Source of the DNA: Glandiceps talaboti
Lineage: Eukaryota > Hemichordata > Enteropneusta > Spengelidae
Reading direction: 5' to 3'
Assembly: GCF_964340395.1 (NCBI RefSeq)
Contig: NC_135549.1
Span: forward strand, 7,204,001 to 7,268,000
Length of the DNA: 64,000 nt
The translations under genes and the position numbers were made by a program. Every line of letters begins with the position of its first letter. Position 1 is the stretch's first letter. The notes under the pieces were generated by a model. It was not told the origin of the DNA, ran no database searches, and worked only from the letters and a program-made list of their open reading frames with translations. Of this stretch, positions 11,041-28,200 are shown in pieces.

Positions 11041-11560
11041 CACATAAACTTGTTAAATGCTTGCTGATTGGTCAGTTACAATGTCAATCACATACAGAAC
11101 TGGTTAATGGTTGCTGATTGGTCAGTTACAATGTCAATCACATACAGAACTGGTTAATGCTAGCTGATTGGTCAGTTACAATGTCAATCACATACAGCAC
11201 TGGTTAATGGTTGCTGATTGGTCAGTTACAATGTCAATCACATATAGAACTGGTTAATGGTTGCTGATTGGTCAGTTACAATGTCAATCACATACAGAAC
11301 TGGTTAATGGTTGCTGATTGGTCAGTTACAATGTCAATCACATACAGAACTGGTTAATGGTTGCTGATTGGTCAGTTACAATGTCAATCACATACAGAAC
11401 TGGTCAGTGGTTGCTGATTGGTCAGTTAGCGTCAATCACATACAGAACTTGTTAAATGCTTGTTGATTGGTCAGTTAATGTGTCAGTCAACTGGTCAGTG
11501 CCTGCTGATTGGTCAGTTACAATGTTATCCACATACATAATTATTCATGCTTGCTGATCA
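11041..11560. repeat. 50-bp minisatellite carrying an array of NF-Y (CCAAT) motifs
   Basis: About ten tandem copies with the core TTGCTGATTGGTCAGTTACA. The 12-mer CTGATTGGTCAG, a full match to the reverse of the NF-Y consensus, occurs at 11064, 11114, 11164, 11214, 11264, 11314, 11364, 11414 and 11505. A one-base variant is at 11463 and a decayed one near 11552. The first eight are spaced exactly 50 bp apart. It lies in the intron skipped by the D isoform. Confidence 0.85.
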
Positions 11561-12906
11561 GTCAGTGTCAATCAACTTGTGTGTTTTTGTGCTAAATGTT
11601 GATATACACTGAATGGTATACACAGGACTGTTAAACCCATACATCTCCATATGTGATGTAAGTTCATAGACAATGTCTCTTTCACGTGCATAAGCCACAA
11701 CAAGCCAATTAACATGCATGCAATAGAAGCTAGTGTTAGGTTTGACCTTCACCTTCATGGTCAATTATCAAAATCAATTCCTGCCTATCACATTGAAGAA
11801 AGGAACTATACACAAGCATTATTTTTGGTGCACATATCACTTTTCACTGACTTATTATGTACAGATGGATGGATGCACAGACGGACAGAGCCCATTGTAG
11901 TAGCCTCCCCCTGGGGGGAGGGGGGCTAAAAACTCCTGTAATTTATTACCCAAACATGACAGCTTCTCTTATTCAGCTGTCATCGTAGTCTTCTCAACCA
12001 CTGCCTGGAGAGATTCTTGAAGTCCGAAACTATACAGTTCCTGTAACTCAAAAATACTACCAGATGATTCCTGCATTAATATCAAGACAATGTGCATGCA
12101 AGCCCTACCTCCATATATAGGGATCCTTGGTGTCTCAACTGAGACCATTCCTGCATGTCACAACACTTGAATCCAGTCAAGTTCTAATCTTACATCATCA
12201 AGGGACTTCCAGCATGAGATTTTAACACATAGTTCCAGTTGCTTACAACAATGTGAAGACAGTTCAGGTAAAGCATGTGTAGAGATATGATATACGCTCA
12301 GACACCACCTCCAATAAATTCTGAAGGGACAGTCAAAATGTTTTCATCTTCCTTAAAATTAAAATTTCTGTGTCAATTTGATGTACAAAAGATTGTAATC
12401 CAGGTATTCAAAGTGATATTTTAAATCATAACATTACAGATTATTTATGTGTAGCATAAGTACAGCACCATCTATAATAGTATATACAGTTCTTGTAAAT
12501 GTTGAAACTATCAGGAAAGTTAGTGTAAGTCCAAGATATTTTTTCTGTCCAAACATCAAGTTAGTCATCACAAAATGAAAACATATATATACATATATAT
12601 AGGTGCAAAGTGTAATAATTGAGTTAATACAACATCAGACAATTAACACAGATCTTTACATGTGACAATGGTTTAGTTTGTACAGTACTGTTGGCTTCAT
12701 GTATATACCTGCATGTAAAACAACATGTGTCATTGTGACAAAGTTACCTTTTTTTAAATCTAGTTTTAACGTGACTACGTTGTGAATAATTCAGATGAAA
12801 GTTGCTTCAAAACAAGATTCCAAAAAGGTACATTTATTACTATTACTATATGAAATATGGAGTCCAGTGTGAATTTCTTTCTTACCTCTCTGATTGTGTC
12901 TTTCAG
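11561..12906. other. Fibulin intron preceding D-type exons; nothing recognised
   Basis: Unique AT-rich sequence with a small TATATACATATATATAG tract near 12584-12601. No coding exon or complete transposon is seen. Confidence 0.5.
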
Positions 12907-13239
12907 GAGTGGATCATCTGATGAATTCCGCTGTATAAAACAACCTTGTCCAAACCATGATGTGGAGTGTTTGTTAGAACAAACAGGAGCTATATCATTT
13001 AATTTTATAGCACTACCATCAGATTATCCTCCACCAAGATCATTGATTACAATGAGTGCTTCTCACCTTCAGGGTCAAAAGCTCAAATTTGAAATCGTCA
13101 GTGGCAACAACCGTGGCTTTTTTAAAGTGGATAAAAAAGGCCGAGCTGGTAAGTTCACATTTTTGATGAATGATAAATCATTGCTGTCATCTTTGAAGTA
13201 ATCCACCCTAGAGATACACACCCACAAAACACCCCCCCC

Positions 13240-13270
<31 letters not shown>

Positions 13271-13576
13271 ACACCAAGTGACAACTCCTATGGTACTAAC
13301 TGATACTAATTAACAGTTAGCTACTATTTAATAGTACCTAACTGATACTGAATCAGAACTATAAACTATGCTATCTCCAGTCCATCATATTAAAGTATAA
13401 ATTATGAATTTTTTCTGTCTTTGTTTTTTCCAGGAACTATTAGACTGGTAAAGAAGATTACAGGACCCTATCAAACTGTACTGAGATTGAACATGGATAG
13501 AGTGAACAATGCTAATTTGGTGTTGTCACGTACTGCTGCAATGATCTACGTCTATGTTTCAGCATACCCTTACTAA
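12907..13576 (+). CDS. FBLN1: Alternative D-type C-terminus of the fibulin gene (two exons)
   Basis: Exons 12907-13148 and 13434-13576 encode an alternative C-terminal domain. The first begins with one base that completes the phase-2 codon left by exon 8135-8258, exactly as the C-type exon at 9113 does, so the two ends are mutually exclusive. The peptide has CIKQPCPNHDVECL, close to the start of the vertebrate fibulin-1D domain, then FEIVSGNNRGFF and the end MIYVYVSAYPY. The 3' splice sites are TTTCAG and TTTTTTCCAG, the donor is GTAAGT and the stop is TAA at 13574-13576. C and D ends in this order are also found in vertebrate FBLN1 and in nematode fbl-1. The D isoform would be about 9 residues longer than C. 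Confidence 0.88.
13229..13273. repeat. C-tract and (CA)n microsatellite between the two D-type exons
   Basis: A run of C followed by an ACAC repeat, in the 285-bp intron 13149-13433. Confidence 0.85.
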
Positions 13577-13582
13577 AACTCA

Positions 13583-13974
13583 AAAGTGGCACAAGCTGAG
13601 TTTATAACCTGTTTTAAGTGAATATACTTATAAAGCACATTCCAGTATAATGTTAATTTTGAGGCATGTCTTCTATACCATTACAATTGTCTTCTGGCAT
13701 TGTTAGCGTATAGTTGATTGCACAGTAGGGATTTCCTCCACATTTAGATACTTATAATAAATTAAAGCATCAAATCAAAACATCAAAAGTTATATCTTTA
13801 ACACCAGGTTTGCGTTCAGTCAACTGTGAGTGGTGGTTATGTGTACTTTAGTAAGTATAATCATAGCCCCTACATGAAAGTAGGGTCTATGGTACAATAC
13901 TGTGAGTACCTTTTGAATATACAGCAAAAAATTACTGTAACTCAAATAGGTACAAATTCAGCTTGTGCCCCTTT
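13583..13974. mobile_element. Inverted-repeat element starting a few bases after the fibulin D stop codon
   Basis: The left end AAAGTGGCACAAGCTGAGTT and the right end, whose reverse complement is AAAGGGGCACAAGCTGAATT, are terminal inverted repeats. A partial copy is at 5264-5590. It would form most of the D-type 3' UTR and includes the AATAAA at 13756. Confidence 0.6.
13756..13761 (+). other. Candidate poly(A) signal of the fibulin D-type transcript
   Basis: AATAAA lies about 180 bases after the D-type stop. It falls inside the transposon-like element 13583-13974, so the D-form 3' UTR may be supplied by a mobile element. Confidence 0.4.
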
Positions 13975-14325
13975 AATACTAGCAAATATAACAAACAAAA
14001 AATTATAATGTAAACAAAATATAATCGTAAAAGATGCACCTTTTGTACAATCAAATATAAAAAGGACATTATCCACAAATTATTGAATAACAAACATGTA
14101 AAAGACAGATAGTGAAACTACCAAAAATGAAACAAAATCAATATAGACTTTGTGGACAAAATTACCCATCTTTATAACAATGTTAGCCACATTGCTTTTA
14201 GACATGCTTTGTGATATGTATTCCAAAGATATTACACATAAAATGAAACTTACATACCATACCACCTGTTGATTTCATTGAATAGGATGAAGAAATCATG
14301 TTTAACTTTACATAGTACTCTCCAA
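13975..14325. other. Intergenic AT-rich DNA, nothing recognised
   Basis: No exon, RNA gene or repeat structure was identified by eye. Confidence 0.4.
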
Positions 14326-14329
14326 ATGT

Positions 14330-14880
14330 TGAATGTTATATACAGCTTTTTTTACAGTGCTTCAAAGCACAATTATTACCCCAGAACAGACTTAACAGCA
14401 TTAACGGTAATTAACAGCCCTTTATACTTAAACTCACTGGGAAGCATACAATATATCATGTATGTATGGGTGTATCGCGGTTGAACACATAGCGAATACG
14501 TCGATGCTAACTCTGGAACAATATTTTCTGGAGTGTGAGCTTTCTTTTTATACCATGCTATCTATACACGTGTCATCAAGCCAGTCGCTACTCTCAGAAT
14601 AGAAGTGCTATGGGTCGCAGAGTAGAAGTGTTATCGGTCGCAGGGTCACAGAATAGAAGTGCTACAGGTCGCAAACAGTAATTTGTTGACAAACTGCTAC
14701 TCGCACTTTCAACTCACAAACAATGTTTTGATACACCCATACATACCTCAATACATTGCAGCCTCTGTAAGCGCATATCAATAAATCCTTGACACAGAAA
14801 CCCATATCCTGTCAGGTGTCAATTATACAGCTGGGTTGACTGGGGGACCAATGACTTTAGCCATAACAAGGCTGAAGTCT
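14330..14880. repeat. Dispersed SINE-like repeat, interrupted by a nested insertion
   Basis: Shares blocks such as ATTATTACCCC, ACAGCCCTTTATA and CATTGCAGCCTC with the copies near 19575-19800 and 28775-28945. After the insertion it continues with CATATCCTGTCAGGTG and TATACAGCTGGGTTGACTGG. The TATATAGCGCTTT-type sequence resembles short repeats common in marine invertebrate genomes; the class is inferred. Confidence 0.55.
14457..14749. mobile_element. Small inverted-repeat transposon nested in the SINE-like repeat
   Basis: The termini TATGTATGGGTGTATC and GATACACCCATACATA are inverted repeats. The interrupted host repeat reads AATATAT (14450-14456) on one side and AATACAT (14750-14756) on the other, a likely 7-8 bp target duplication with one change. 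Inside are three imperfect copies of an AGAAGTGCTAT..GGTCGCAG unit. Confidence 0.6.
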
Positions 14881-15045
14881 GACACATTCAACATTTTAAA
14901 ATACTCTACTTGAATTCATATTAATCATGATATAGTTTGAAATTACTTTGATCGATAATTTGCTAAAGTCTCAAACTGAATATTATTGTTAGCACAACTG
15001 AACTGATAAGGTTCAGTAGTGCTATAGGCATGGTGCAGTGTCTGT

Positions 15046-15052
<7 letters not shown>

Positions 15053-15093
<41 letters not shown>
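15053..15093. repeat. (GT)n microsatellite
   Basis: About 20 GT dinucleotides. Confidence 0.95.
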
Positions 15094-15095
<2 letters not shown>

Positions 15096-15169
15096 CTAAT
15101 TACCATTGTATCTGGTGGGAACATTAGTTTTGGTGTCTAGTTGGGAAATTGTTCAAAGCTAGACGATTG

Positions 15170-15500
15170 CATCACAAGTGTATTATTTGGGTCCAAAAAA
15201 TATTGTTTTGGGTCAAAAAACAAACTCAAAAACTTCAGGGCAGATCGATCTGAAATTTAGCGGGAACATACCTGGGGGTGTGTAGATTAAAGGTTTGTTT
15301 ATGATATGACGATTCCATCAGTAATATGTAAATTAGGGCTACAAATGTTTTGGGTTTTTTTTGTCAAAAATCTTTGAATCCAAAACTACTGAGCAGATTC
15401 AGCTGAAATTTAATGGGGATGCATTTGGGGGTGTCTAGATGAAGATATATCAAGCATATAATGATCTCATCAGCAATATGCAAATTAGGTGTAAAAATAT
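15170..15500. repeat. ~125-bp tandem repeats, 2-3 copies
   Basis: Two clear units share CTGAAATTTA, GGGGGTGT, CATCAG and AATATGCAAATTAGG-like blocks. The style is similar to the internal repeats at 2383-2950, so the two may be one family. Confidence 0.6.
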
Positions 15501-15589
15501 GAATTTTGGTCAAAACTTACCTCAAAAAGTACTTGATCAATGAGACTGAGATGTTTCTAGAAGTGTTATACTGCAGATTTTGTTCAAAA

Positions 15590-16110
15590 CCTTTTGACAC
15601 AATTGGCCCTAGCAACCATGACCATGCCCTTAGCAACAACCAAATGCCAGTATATTTTGCTAAAATAACAATATCTGGTAGGCGAGTAAACATTCAAAAA
15701 AATGTATGCAAATATCCCTAGCAACCATGACTGCATAGCAACAGCTATGGTGTATTTCACAAAGATAACAGATTCATCGACAATTGAACCTTCAAAATTT
15801 GTATGCAAATATGCCTAGCAACAAGACCATGCCCATAGCAAATCATCACATATATTGCAAAGATAACAAGGATTAATAGACAAGTGAATAAACATTCAAA
15901 ATATATGTAAATGTGCCTAGCAACAAGACAAGTGAATAAACATTCATGTGTAAATATGCCTAGCAACAAGACCACACCATAGCAACAGCCAAATGACCAT
16001 GAATATAAACAATGAACACTCAAAAATGTATGCAAATATGTCTAGCAATATGACCCATAGCAACAGCCAAATGATTATGTATATTGTAAAGATAACAACA
16101 GGGCTGGATA
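15590..16110. repeat. Tandem repeat with CCTAGCAACAAGACCAT core, about five copies
   Basis: Each unit of about 80-120 bp contains CCTAGCAAC, GCATAGCAACAGC, AAAGATAACA and AAACATTCAAAA..TGTATGCAAATAT. Short ORFs here are by-products of the repeat. Confidence 0.75.
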
Positions 16111-16373
16111 GGCAACTAGATAATCATTCAGCAAATACACCTATACCCAGCATGGATCAGCATGTGGATAAACATCTTTGAAAACTACAGTTGTGCTACA
16201 GCGCCATTGGTGTTATTTTTATATATAAAGTAGATATATGTATTTGAAAGCAATATATTGTATGTATAGTCAGAATCTCCCAAGCAGTACTAGAAGCATG
16301 TCTTCCAATTTAGTGCCAAATAAATCTTTCTGTGTTCAACAATAAATAAAAGCTTAAAGTAACAAAAAATACC

Positions 16374-16665
16374 ATGTATAGTTTGTGTCTCAGTTGCATA
16401 TGAGTTGTCTCTCTCTGTTCTGCATACAAGTGCCCACACACACACATCTACATACCACCACCACCACCACCACCATCCAATGTATAGTTTGTGTCTGAGC
16501 TGCATGTTAGTCGAGCTGTCTCTCTCAATTTTCTGCATGCAAATGCCCACATGCATCTACATACCACTACTATGTATAGTTTGTGTCCAAGTTGCATATC
16601 AGTTGAGTTGTCTCTCTCTGTTCTGCATGCAAGTGCCCACATGCATCTACATACCACCACCATCA
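16374..16665. repeat. ~95-bp tandem repeat, three copies, with CCA/CA microsatellite parts
   Basis: Each copy has TGTATAGTTTGTGTC, GTTGCATAT, GTTGTCTCTCTCTGTTCTGC and CATCTACATACCACCA blocks. Confidence 0.75.
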
Positions 16666-17896
16666 TATATATATATCAGACAAACTGTATTGGTTCTTCA
16701 AACAAACTTTATTGTTCCATAATTCAGCCATGAACAATGAGTGGTTTGGGGTTACACACATAGTTCCTTTTAGTTGTGTTTTTGTCTAGACAATGAACAA
16801 ATATTCAGTCTGATTACGAATATTTCATTTTTAGCTGTTTAGATTTCACACTCTGGATTATACCAAGTCACACTAATAATGTACAGCTTTGATTTGTCAG
16901 TGTATACATAGTCTACGATCCACACTCTGGTATATCCTAACCCTCAACTCTACAGGTATTTTGAAGTAGAAGTTACTCATTGTTTTCACACTAATGGATC
17001 TCAAACTAGTCCATAGCAATTTCAATCTATATGCATAATAATATAATAATAGTGAGTTGCCAGGTGTCACCACATGGTGAGCCATTATGATGAGCTACCA
17101 GGTGTCACAACACACTCCCAATTCAATGACAGTACATGCAAAACAAATATAAACACAGTTGACGGAATTTCTTTGATATTTTATTTTTTTTTGGGGGGGG
17201 GGGGGAGAACAACTCCTGTTTTTGGAACTTGAAACTACGATACATAACACTGACATCAGACAGTGTAAAAAATAAGAAACATTCTGAAAGGCACTATAAG
17301 ATTCTCAGTAAGTTCTGCTTTGACAGTATTGTGATGTGTAGTAACAGCAGCACACAAGCAGGTATAATAACCTACACTACCATCATGAAAATTTGTTTGA
17401 TAGGATTGGAAACCCTGGTAACAGAGGAGGGTAATCTCATGAAAAGTCCATAGACGTGTTCATAACTTAAACCATTAAATAAGCAGTAAACCAAGGTAAA
17501 ATAACTGGAGTACTCTGTGGTATATTTGCCTGAATATCAGGTGTGTCATAGTTTGCTTTGTTTTCTTGTACATGTTAGTTGTTTATGATGAGAAGTACAT
17601 GGACAAGCTGCCATTAATAAACAGATAATCACCTACCACCACAGTATCCATGTATTTTCAGTATGATATTCTTGTACACTATACTGTTTGCTAAAAGGTA
17701 GGTATATGTTATTACACAATAACATGTATCATTATTTTTGAAAAATACAAAGATCCTAAAGTATTCAGCCAACATCAACTCAGGAGACAGACGCTCCATC
17801 CCATAACCACTGCAGACAGACCGATAGCTGGTCCCTTAACCAAATATTTCATATTATTACAAGCTGATACAGTTCATATTTATAAATTACTGAGGA
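16666..17896. other. Intergenic DNA between fibulin and HSD17B10
   Basis: Mostly unique AT-rich sequence with a poly-G tract near 17191-17204. Two nearby segments share GAG(T/C)TGCCAGGTGTCAC-like text (17053-17110). No gene was recognised. Confidence 0.4.
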
Positions 17897-17902
17897 TTTA
17901 TT
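17897..17902 (-). other. Poly(A) signal of HSD17B10
   Basis: AATAAA on the minus strand, 5 bases past the stop codon. A short 3' UTR is implied. Confidence 0.6.
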
Positions 17903-17907
17903 GAAAG

Positions 17908-23253
<5,346 letters not shown>

Positions 23254-23470
23254 GCTTCGAAATTTTCCCTCAATTTAATAATGAGCTACGACTCTGTCCT
23301 ACTTTATGCCACGACCCTACTTTCAAACGTACATACGTCAACCACGTTTATGACCTCTATGACCTAAACGAGGGGGTCATATTCACCTATTACATTCGTC
23401 TTTACAACTATAACTAGCCAATCATATCGTGCATAACATAAGCTCTAGGCTTATTGCAAGCGTCGTAAAA
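23254..23470. promoter_or_regulatory. Head-to-head promoter region between HSD17B10 and ATXN10
   Basis: Only 217 bp separate the start codons of the two divergent genes. A CCAAT box (AGCCAATCAT) lies at 23418-23422, 49 bases before the ATXN10 ATG, and no TATA box is evident. Short, TATA-less, CCAAT-containing gaps are typical of bidirectional housekeeping promoters. Transcription starts are not known from the sequence. Confidence 0.65.
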
Positions 23471-25194
23471 ATGGCGGACGACGCCGAAGTTTCTCCGAAA
23501 CTTGAAGACAGTATGGCGAAGCTTATTGCAATGTGGCCTTTCGATCAAGACACCAAGAAAAGTCAATATAACCAATATCTTGTTCTTCTCAAAAATTTGA
23601 CCACACAACTTAAGAAGAACATAAGCAGGTAAGTCCTTCGAATTGTAATATGACGAGTAATTCAGCTGAAGTTGCACAGCTGCAGTACACATTTAAGTGT
23701 TGACTCGATTCTGACATTTACTACTAATGTAGTAACAAAGTAATGGTCTTAGAATCTAGTCCCGATGTAATTCTCGGTCGAGATTACTCGAGAACATAAT
23801 AAAGATTAAAGGATGACTCGTACGAATGTAGGAATAACGTATTTACATTTAAAGGCGAGGTATATAATATACATAGCACTGCTGGCCTCCATTGCTCAGT
23901 GTGTCATTCATAATTTTGTCAACATAAATCGATCCGTCTGCAATTTTAGGGGCATGTAAACGACGATGGTGTTAAATATGCCTTCATAAATATATCTTTT
24001 AGAAATAGGTATAACATTGATCATTACCAGTTTCTGACGAAATACTAGTAACACCTGGGCTTTTCCTAAAAACAAAAATTAATTCGTAAATAAAGTAGGC
24101 GAAATATAATTTCAAATGTTTTTTTTTTCATTTTTTAAAAGTTTTCCCATTAAAGCGAAGCAAACTCACAAAATCAAATACATGTGTATTTACTTTTACA
24201 TTTGTTTATCTGATAATGTTCTGTTAATAGGGTGATATTAGTCAGAACTTTTAGAAAACCTTTGAATTGAGTTTTGTTGAGATCATCCTGTTTTCAATTT
24301 TTTTTTACATTAAGTAGAATTTATGTATTATAAATCGTAACATGTTGACATGATCTAAAAAGTAAAATTTGTCTTACATACTCGAACCAGCAAAAAAATA
24401 TGGCCACAGTATACCCTGCATCACTTGCAAAAATCAGTTCTGTATGCCATACCAGCCAACCCCACTGCCTTACATTGGATGATAGGGCATACAATATGAA
24501 GCCATGGAGTTCTATCAATATATCCTATTTTCCCTTTATAGTTATCTTCTTTCAGTTGGAAAATACTATAAAGAACACAAATGTTATAAAACCACACATC
24601 TTCAGTTTTGGTCACTCATTACTAAGTTTTTTCAGCTGAAGGAAGAAATTTATGTAATTACATTGTGGATCATTTTTTGTGTCCAATAGGGAAGCAATCA
24701 AAGAGGAAACTATGGAACACGTAAAGAAGATTCTTATAGAGTGTTGTACAAAACTCAGTATGAGTAGTAACAGTGATTCAACAAATGACAGTGATGCTAT
24801 ATCAGAAACTGAACTGTGCTGTGAATGCTTTAGAGTTCTACGTAACAGTTGTGTACAGTGTAAGCAGAATCAAGACCTGATAAGGTACTGGGGATATGTC
24901 TGATATATGATTGGTTCACAGTATAACCAGAGATAAGGGTTTTACAGAACAATTACATGTTTTTTTTTATCTTTGCAATTTGGAACATGGCTTCAACATT
25001 GTTAAATTGTATATTGTGATTTGTTTTACATTTTTATTTAATGTCCAAGTGGATTACTGTCTCTTAATAAATGATTTCATGTTACAAAACGTTGTAGGGA
25101 AATGCAAGTTTTGCCTCAGAAAACAATGTCTGACAAAGATGGCTGCCCAGTCATTCATCTTGATAGAGACAAAGACAGACAGACAAACAAACAA

Positions 25195-25226
<32 letters not shown>

Positions 25227-28200
25227 AGTGAAATATATAGACATTACCAAGCTATCTATATAGACATTCTCAAAAGATCAAGTTTGCTTGATTAAGGTGC
25301 CTGTACTTAATTCTATGTTTATCATCATAATACCTTACAAATTATGGGCCAGTCACTAAGTTGTTAAGAATAATTTTTAAAAAAAGGTTTTTTAAAGAGT
25401 AAGTGTATGTGTACATGTTGGTGATATTTTCATTTCATAATCATACATACAATGTCAGCAGGAAACTTAGAGCCGTTTATTGTATTACATTTCCCATGTT
25501 TCAGCAATAAGTGATAATTTTCACTCAGATTTGCCCTCATTTGGTCACCACTGTACAATTAGTGATATGATTTTTGTCTAATCCTGCTGTAGTAGGTGTC
25601 AATTTTTTTATCACTTCACCAGATTGAAGAAATATACCCAGTAGGGTCAGTCAGGTCATGAAAGATATTGAGTTTAAGTATTAAAGCCATCCCTATTGTA
25701 ACATAATGTAAAGTACATTGTAAATGAATTCATTGAATGGCATCAAAATATAATCTTTACAGCACAGTAAACATTTTACCAGTTGTGAAACAGTTACTTG
25801 ATCTGTATACGTCACAAGGAGAACAATCTGAAGGGGAAGCTGTGGCAGTGAGATGTGCTATTCAATTTATTGGAAATTATGTGGCTGGCAATCAGAGTAC
25901 ACAGATGACAGCTTGGCAAACACTTTTCCCAAAGACTTTACTGTGAGTGTTTGCAAATAATTATTTGTACCTAAGAAGTAAAGATACTCATGACTTTTAT
26001 ACTATTGTATCAGAATATCTACTTTCTGTCTTTATACTACGGGTTCAATTTGTAGAATAAAATGACACTGTTTTTAATCAGCTCCTGCTAGATTTCTACT
26101 AGATATCTATTCATTTCTGAAATGTCTATATACAGCGTCAGTATTGATTGTGTCTGTATGGTAGTTATGATGCTTAAATTTCATCTTTTCTGTTCTAAAC
26201 TATATGCTGTCATCATGAATAAACTTTTTAAATATATATTATACCTCACTTTTTCTATTAAAATCAACGACAAGAAAGAGATATATCAAGGGATAAGTAG
26301 AATTCTTTTGTTAAGTTTTGTCCAAAACCATTTTTTTTTTTTTTTAAATTTCAACCCAACAGTGGTATCCTCAGGTTTGGAGATTTGAAGGCATCACAGT
26401 ATATATGTATGGTTATTTATAATTGTCTGAATGATGTGACTAGTCAACAACTCATCAAACACCCAGATGGACAAGCTATAATGGAATATATTGTACAGAG
26501 CAGTCAGACAGAAAGTCAACCAGAGTGGGGGTAAGTGTACAGACAGACTGTAATTGTACACAGCAGTCCCACAGAAAGTCAACCAGAGTGGGGGTAAGTG
26601 TACAGACAGACTGTAATTGTACACAGCAGTCAAACAGAAAGTCAACCAGAGTGGGGGTAAGTATACAGACAGACTGTAATTGTACACAGCAGTACCACAG
26701 AAAGTCAACCAGAGTGGGGGTAAGTATACAGACAGACTGTAATTGTACACAGCAGTCAGACAGAAAGTCAACCAGAGTGGGGGGTAAGTGTACAGACAGA
26801 CTGTAATTGTACACAGCAGTCAGACAGAAAGTCAACCAGAGTGGGGGTAAGTATACAGACAGACTGTAATTGTACACAGCAGTCCCACAGAAAGTCAACC
26901 AGAGTGGGGGTAAGTATACAGACAGACTGTAATTGTACACAGCAGTCAGACAGAAAGTCAACCAGAGTGGGGGTAAGTATACAGACAGACTGTAATTGTA
27001 CACAGCAGTCCCACAGAAAGTCAACCAGAGTGGGGGTAAGTATACAGACAGAATGTAATTGTACACAGCAGTCCCACAGAAAGTCAACCAGAGTGGGGGT
27101 AAGTATACAGACAGACTGTAATTGTACACAGCAGTCAGACAGAAAGTCAACCAGAGTGGGGGTAAGTATACAGACAGACTGTAATTGTACACAGCAGTCA
27201 GACAGAAAGTCAACCAGAGTGGGGGTAAGTATACAGACAGACTGTAATTGTACACAGCAGTCCGACAGAAAGTCAACCAGAGTGGGGGTAAGTATACAGA
27301 CAGACTGTAATTGTACACAGCAGTCAGACAGAAAGTCAACCAGAGTGGGGGTAAGTATACAGACAGACTGTAATTGTACACAGCAGTCCCACAGAAAGTC
27401 AACCAGAGTGGGGGTAAGTATACAGACAGACTGTAATTGTACACAGCAGTCAGACAGAAAGTCAACCAGAGTGGGGGTAAGTGTACAGACAGACTGTAAT
27501 TGTACACAGCAGTCAAACAGAAAGTCAACCAGAGTGGGGGTAAGTATACAGACAGACTGTAATTGTACAGAGCAGTCCGACAGAAAGTCAACCAGAGTGG
27601 GGGTAAGTATACAGACAGACTGTAATTGTACACAGCAGTCCCACAGAAAGTCAACCAGAGTGGGGGTAAGTATACAGACAGACTGTAATTGTACACAGCA
27701 GTCCCACAGAAAGTCAACCAGAGTGGGGGTAAGTGTACAGACAGACTGTAATTGTACACAGCAGTCCCACAGAAAGTCAACCAGAGTGGGGGTAAGTATA
27801 CAGACAGACTGTAATTGTACACAGCAGTCCCACAGAAAGTCAACCAGAGTGGGGGTAAGTATACAGACAGACTGTAATTGTACACAGCAGTCCCACAGAA
27901 AGTCAACCAGAGTGGGGGTAAGTGTACAGACAGACTGTAATTGTACACAGCAGTCAAACAGAAAGTCAACCAGAGTGGGGGAAAGTTGTTTGAGTGTTCA
28001 CATGAGAAGTAGCTAAGTATCTATCCAGAATATGTCATCCAAAGTTGGGAAAAGTAAAGTTCTAATTTAAAATTTAACATGATACAAAGTTGTGTGTAAG
28101 TACCAGAAGAACAGTTAGGGCATTGAGTCTATTCTGAATAAAGTATATTTGACATCAAAGATTTTATAAAAATCTAACAATGAACGTATTTCTTTTCTTG

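Noticed and set aside
23429-23470. Upstream in-frame start for ATXN10
   Set aside because: The codon at 23429 is GTG, not ATG. The ATG at 23471 has a good context and matches the expected N-terminus length.
26490-27985. CRISPR-like regular repeats
   Set aside because: There are no unique spacers, the repeats are contiguous, and the setting is a eukaryotic gene. The same applies to 11041-11560 and 3602-4190.
26476-28016. Open frames of 391 (+) and 497 (-) codons with perfect 21-residue repeats
   Set aside because: They arise because the minisatellite unit is 63 bp and free of stops in those frames. Neither frame matches the ATXN10 frame, and the array is intronic.
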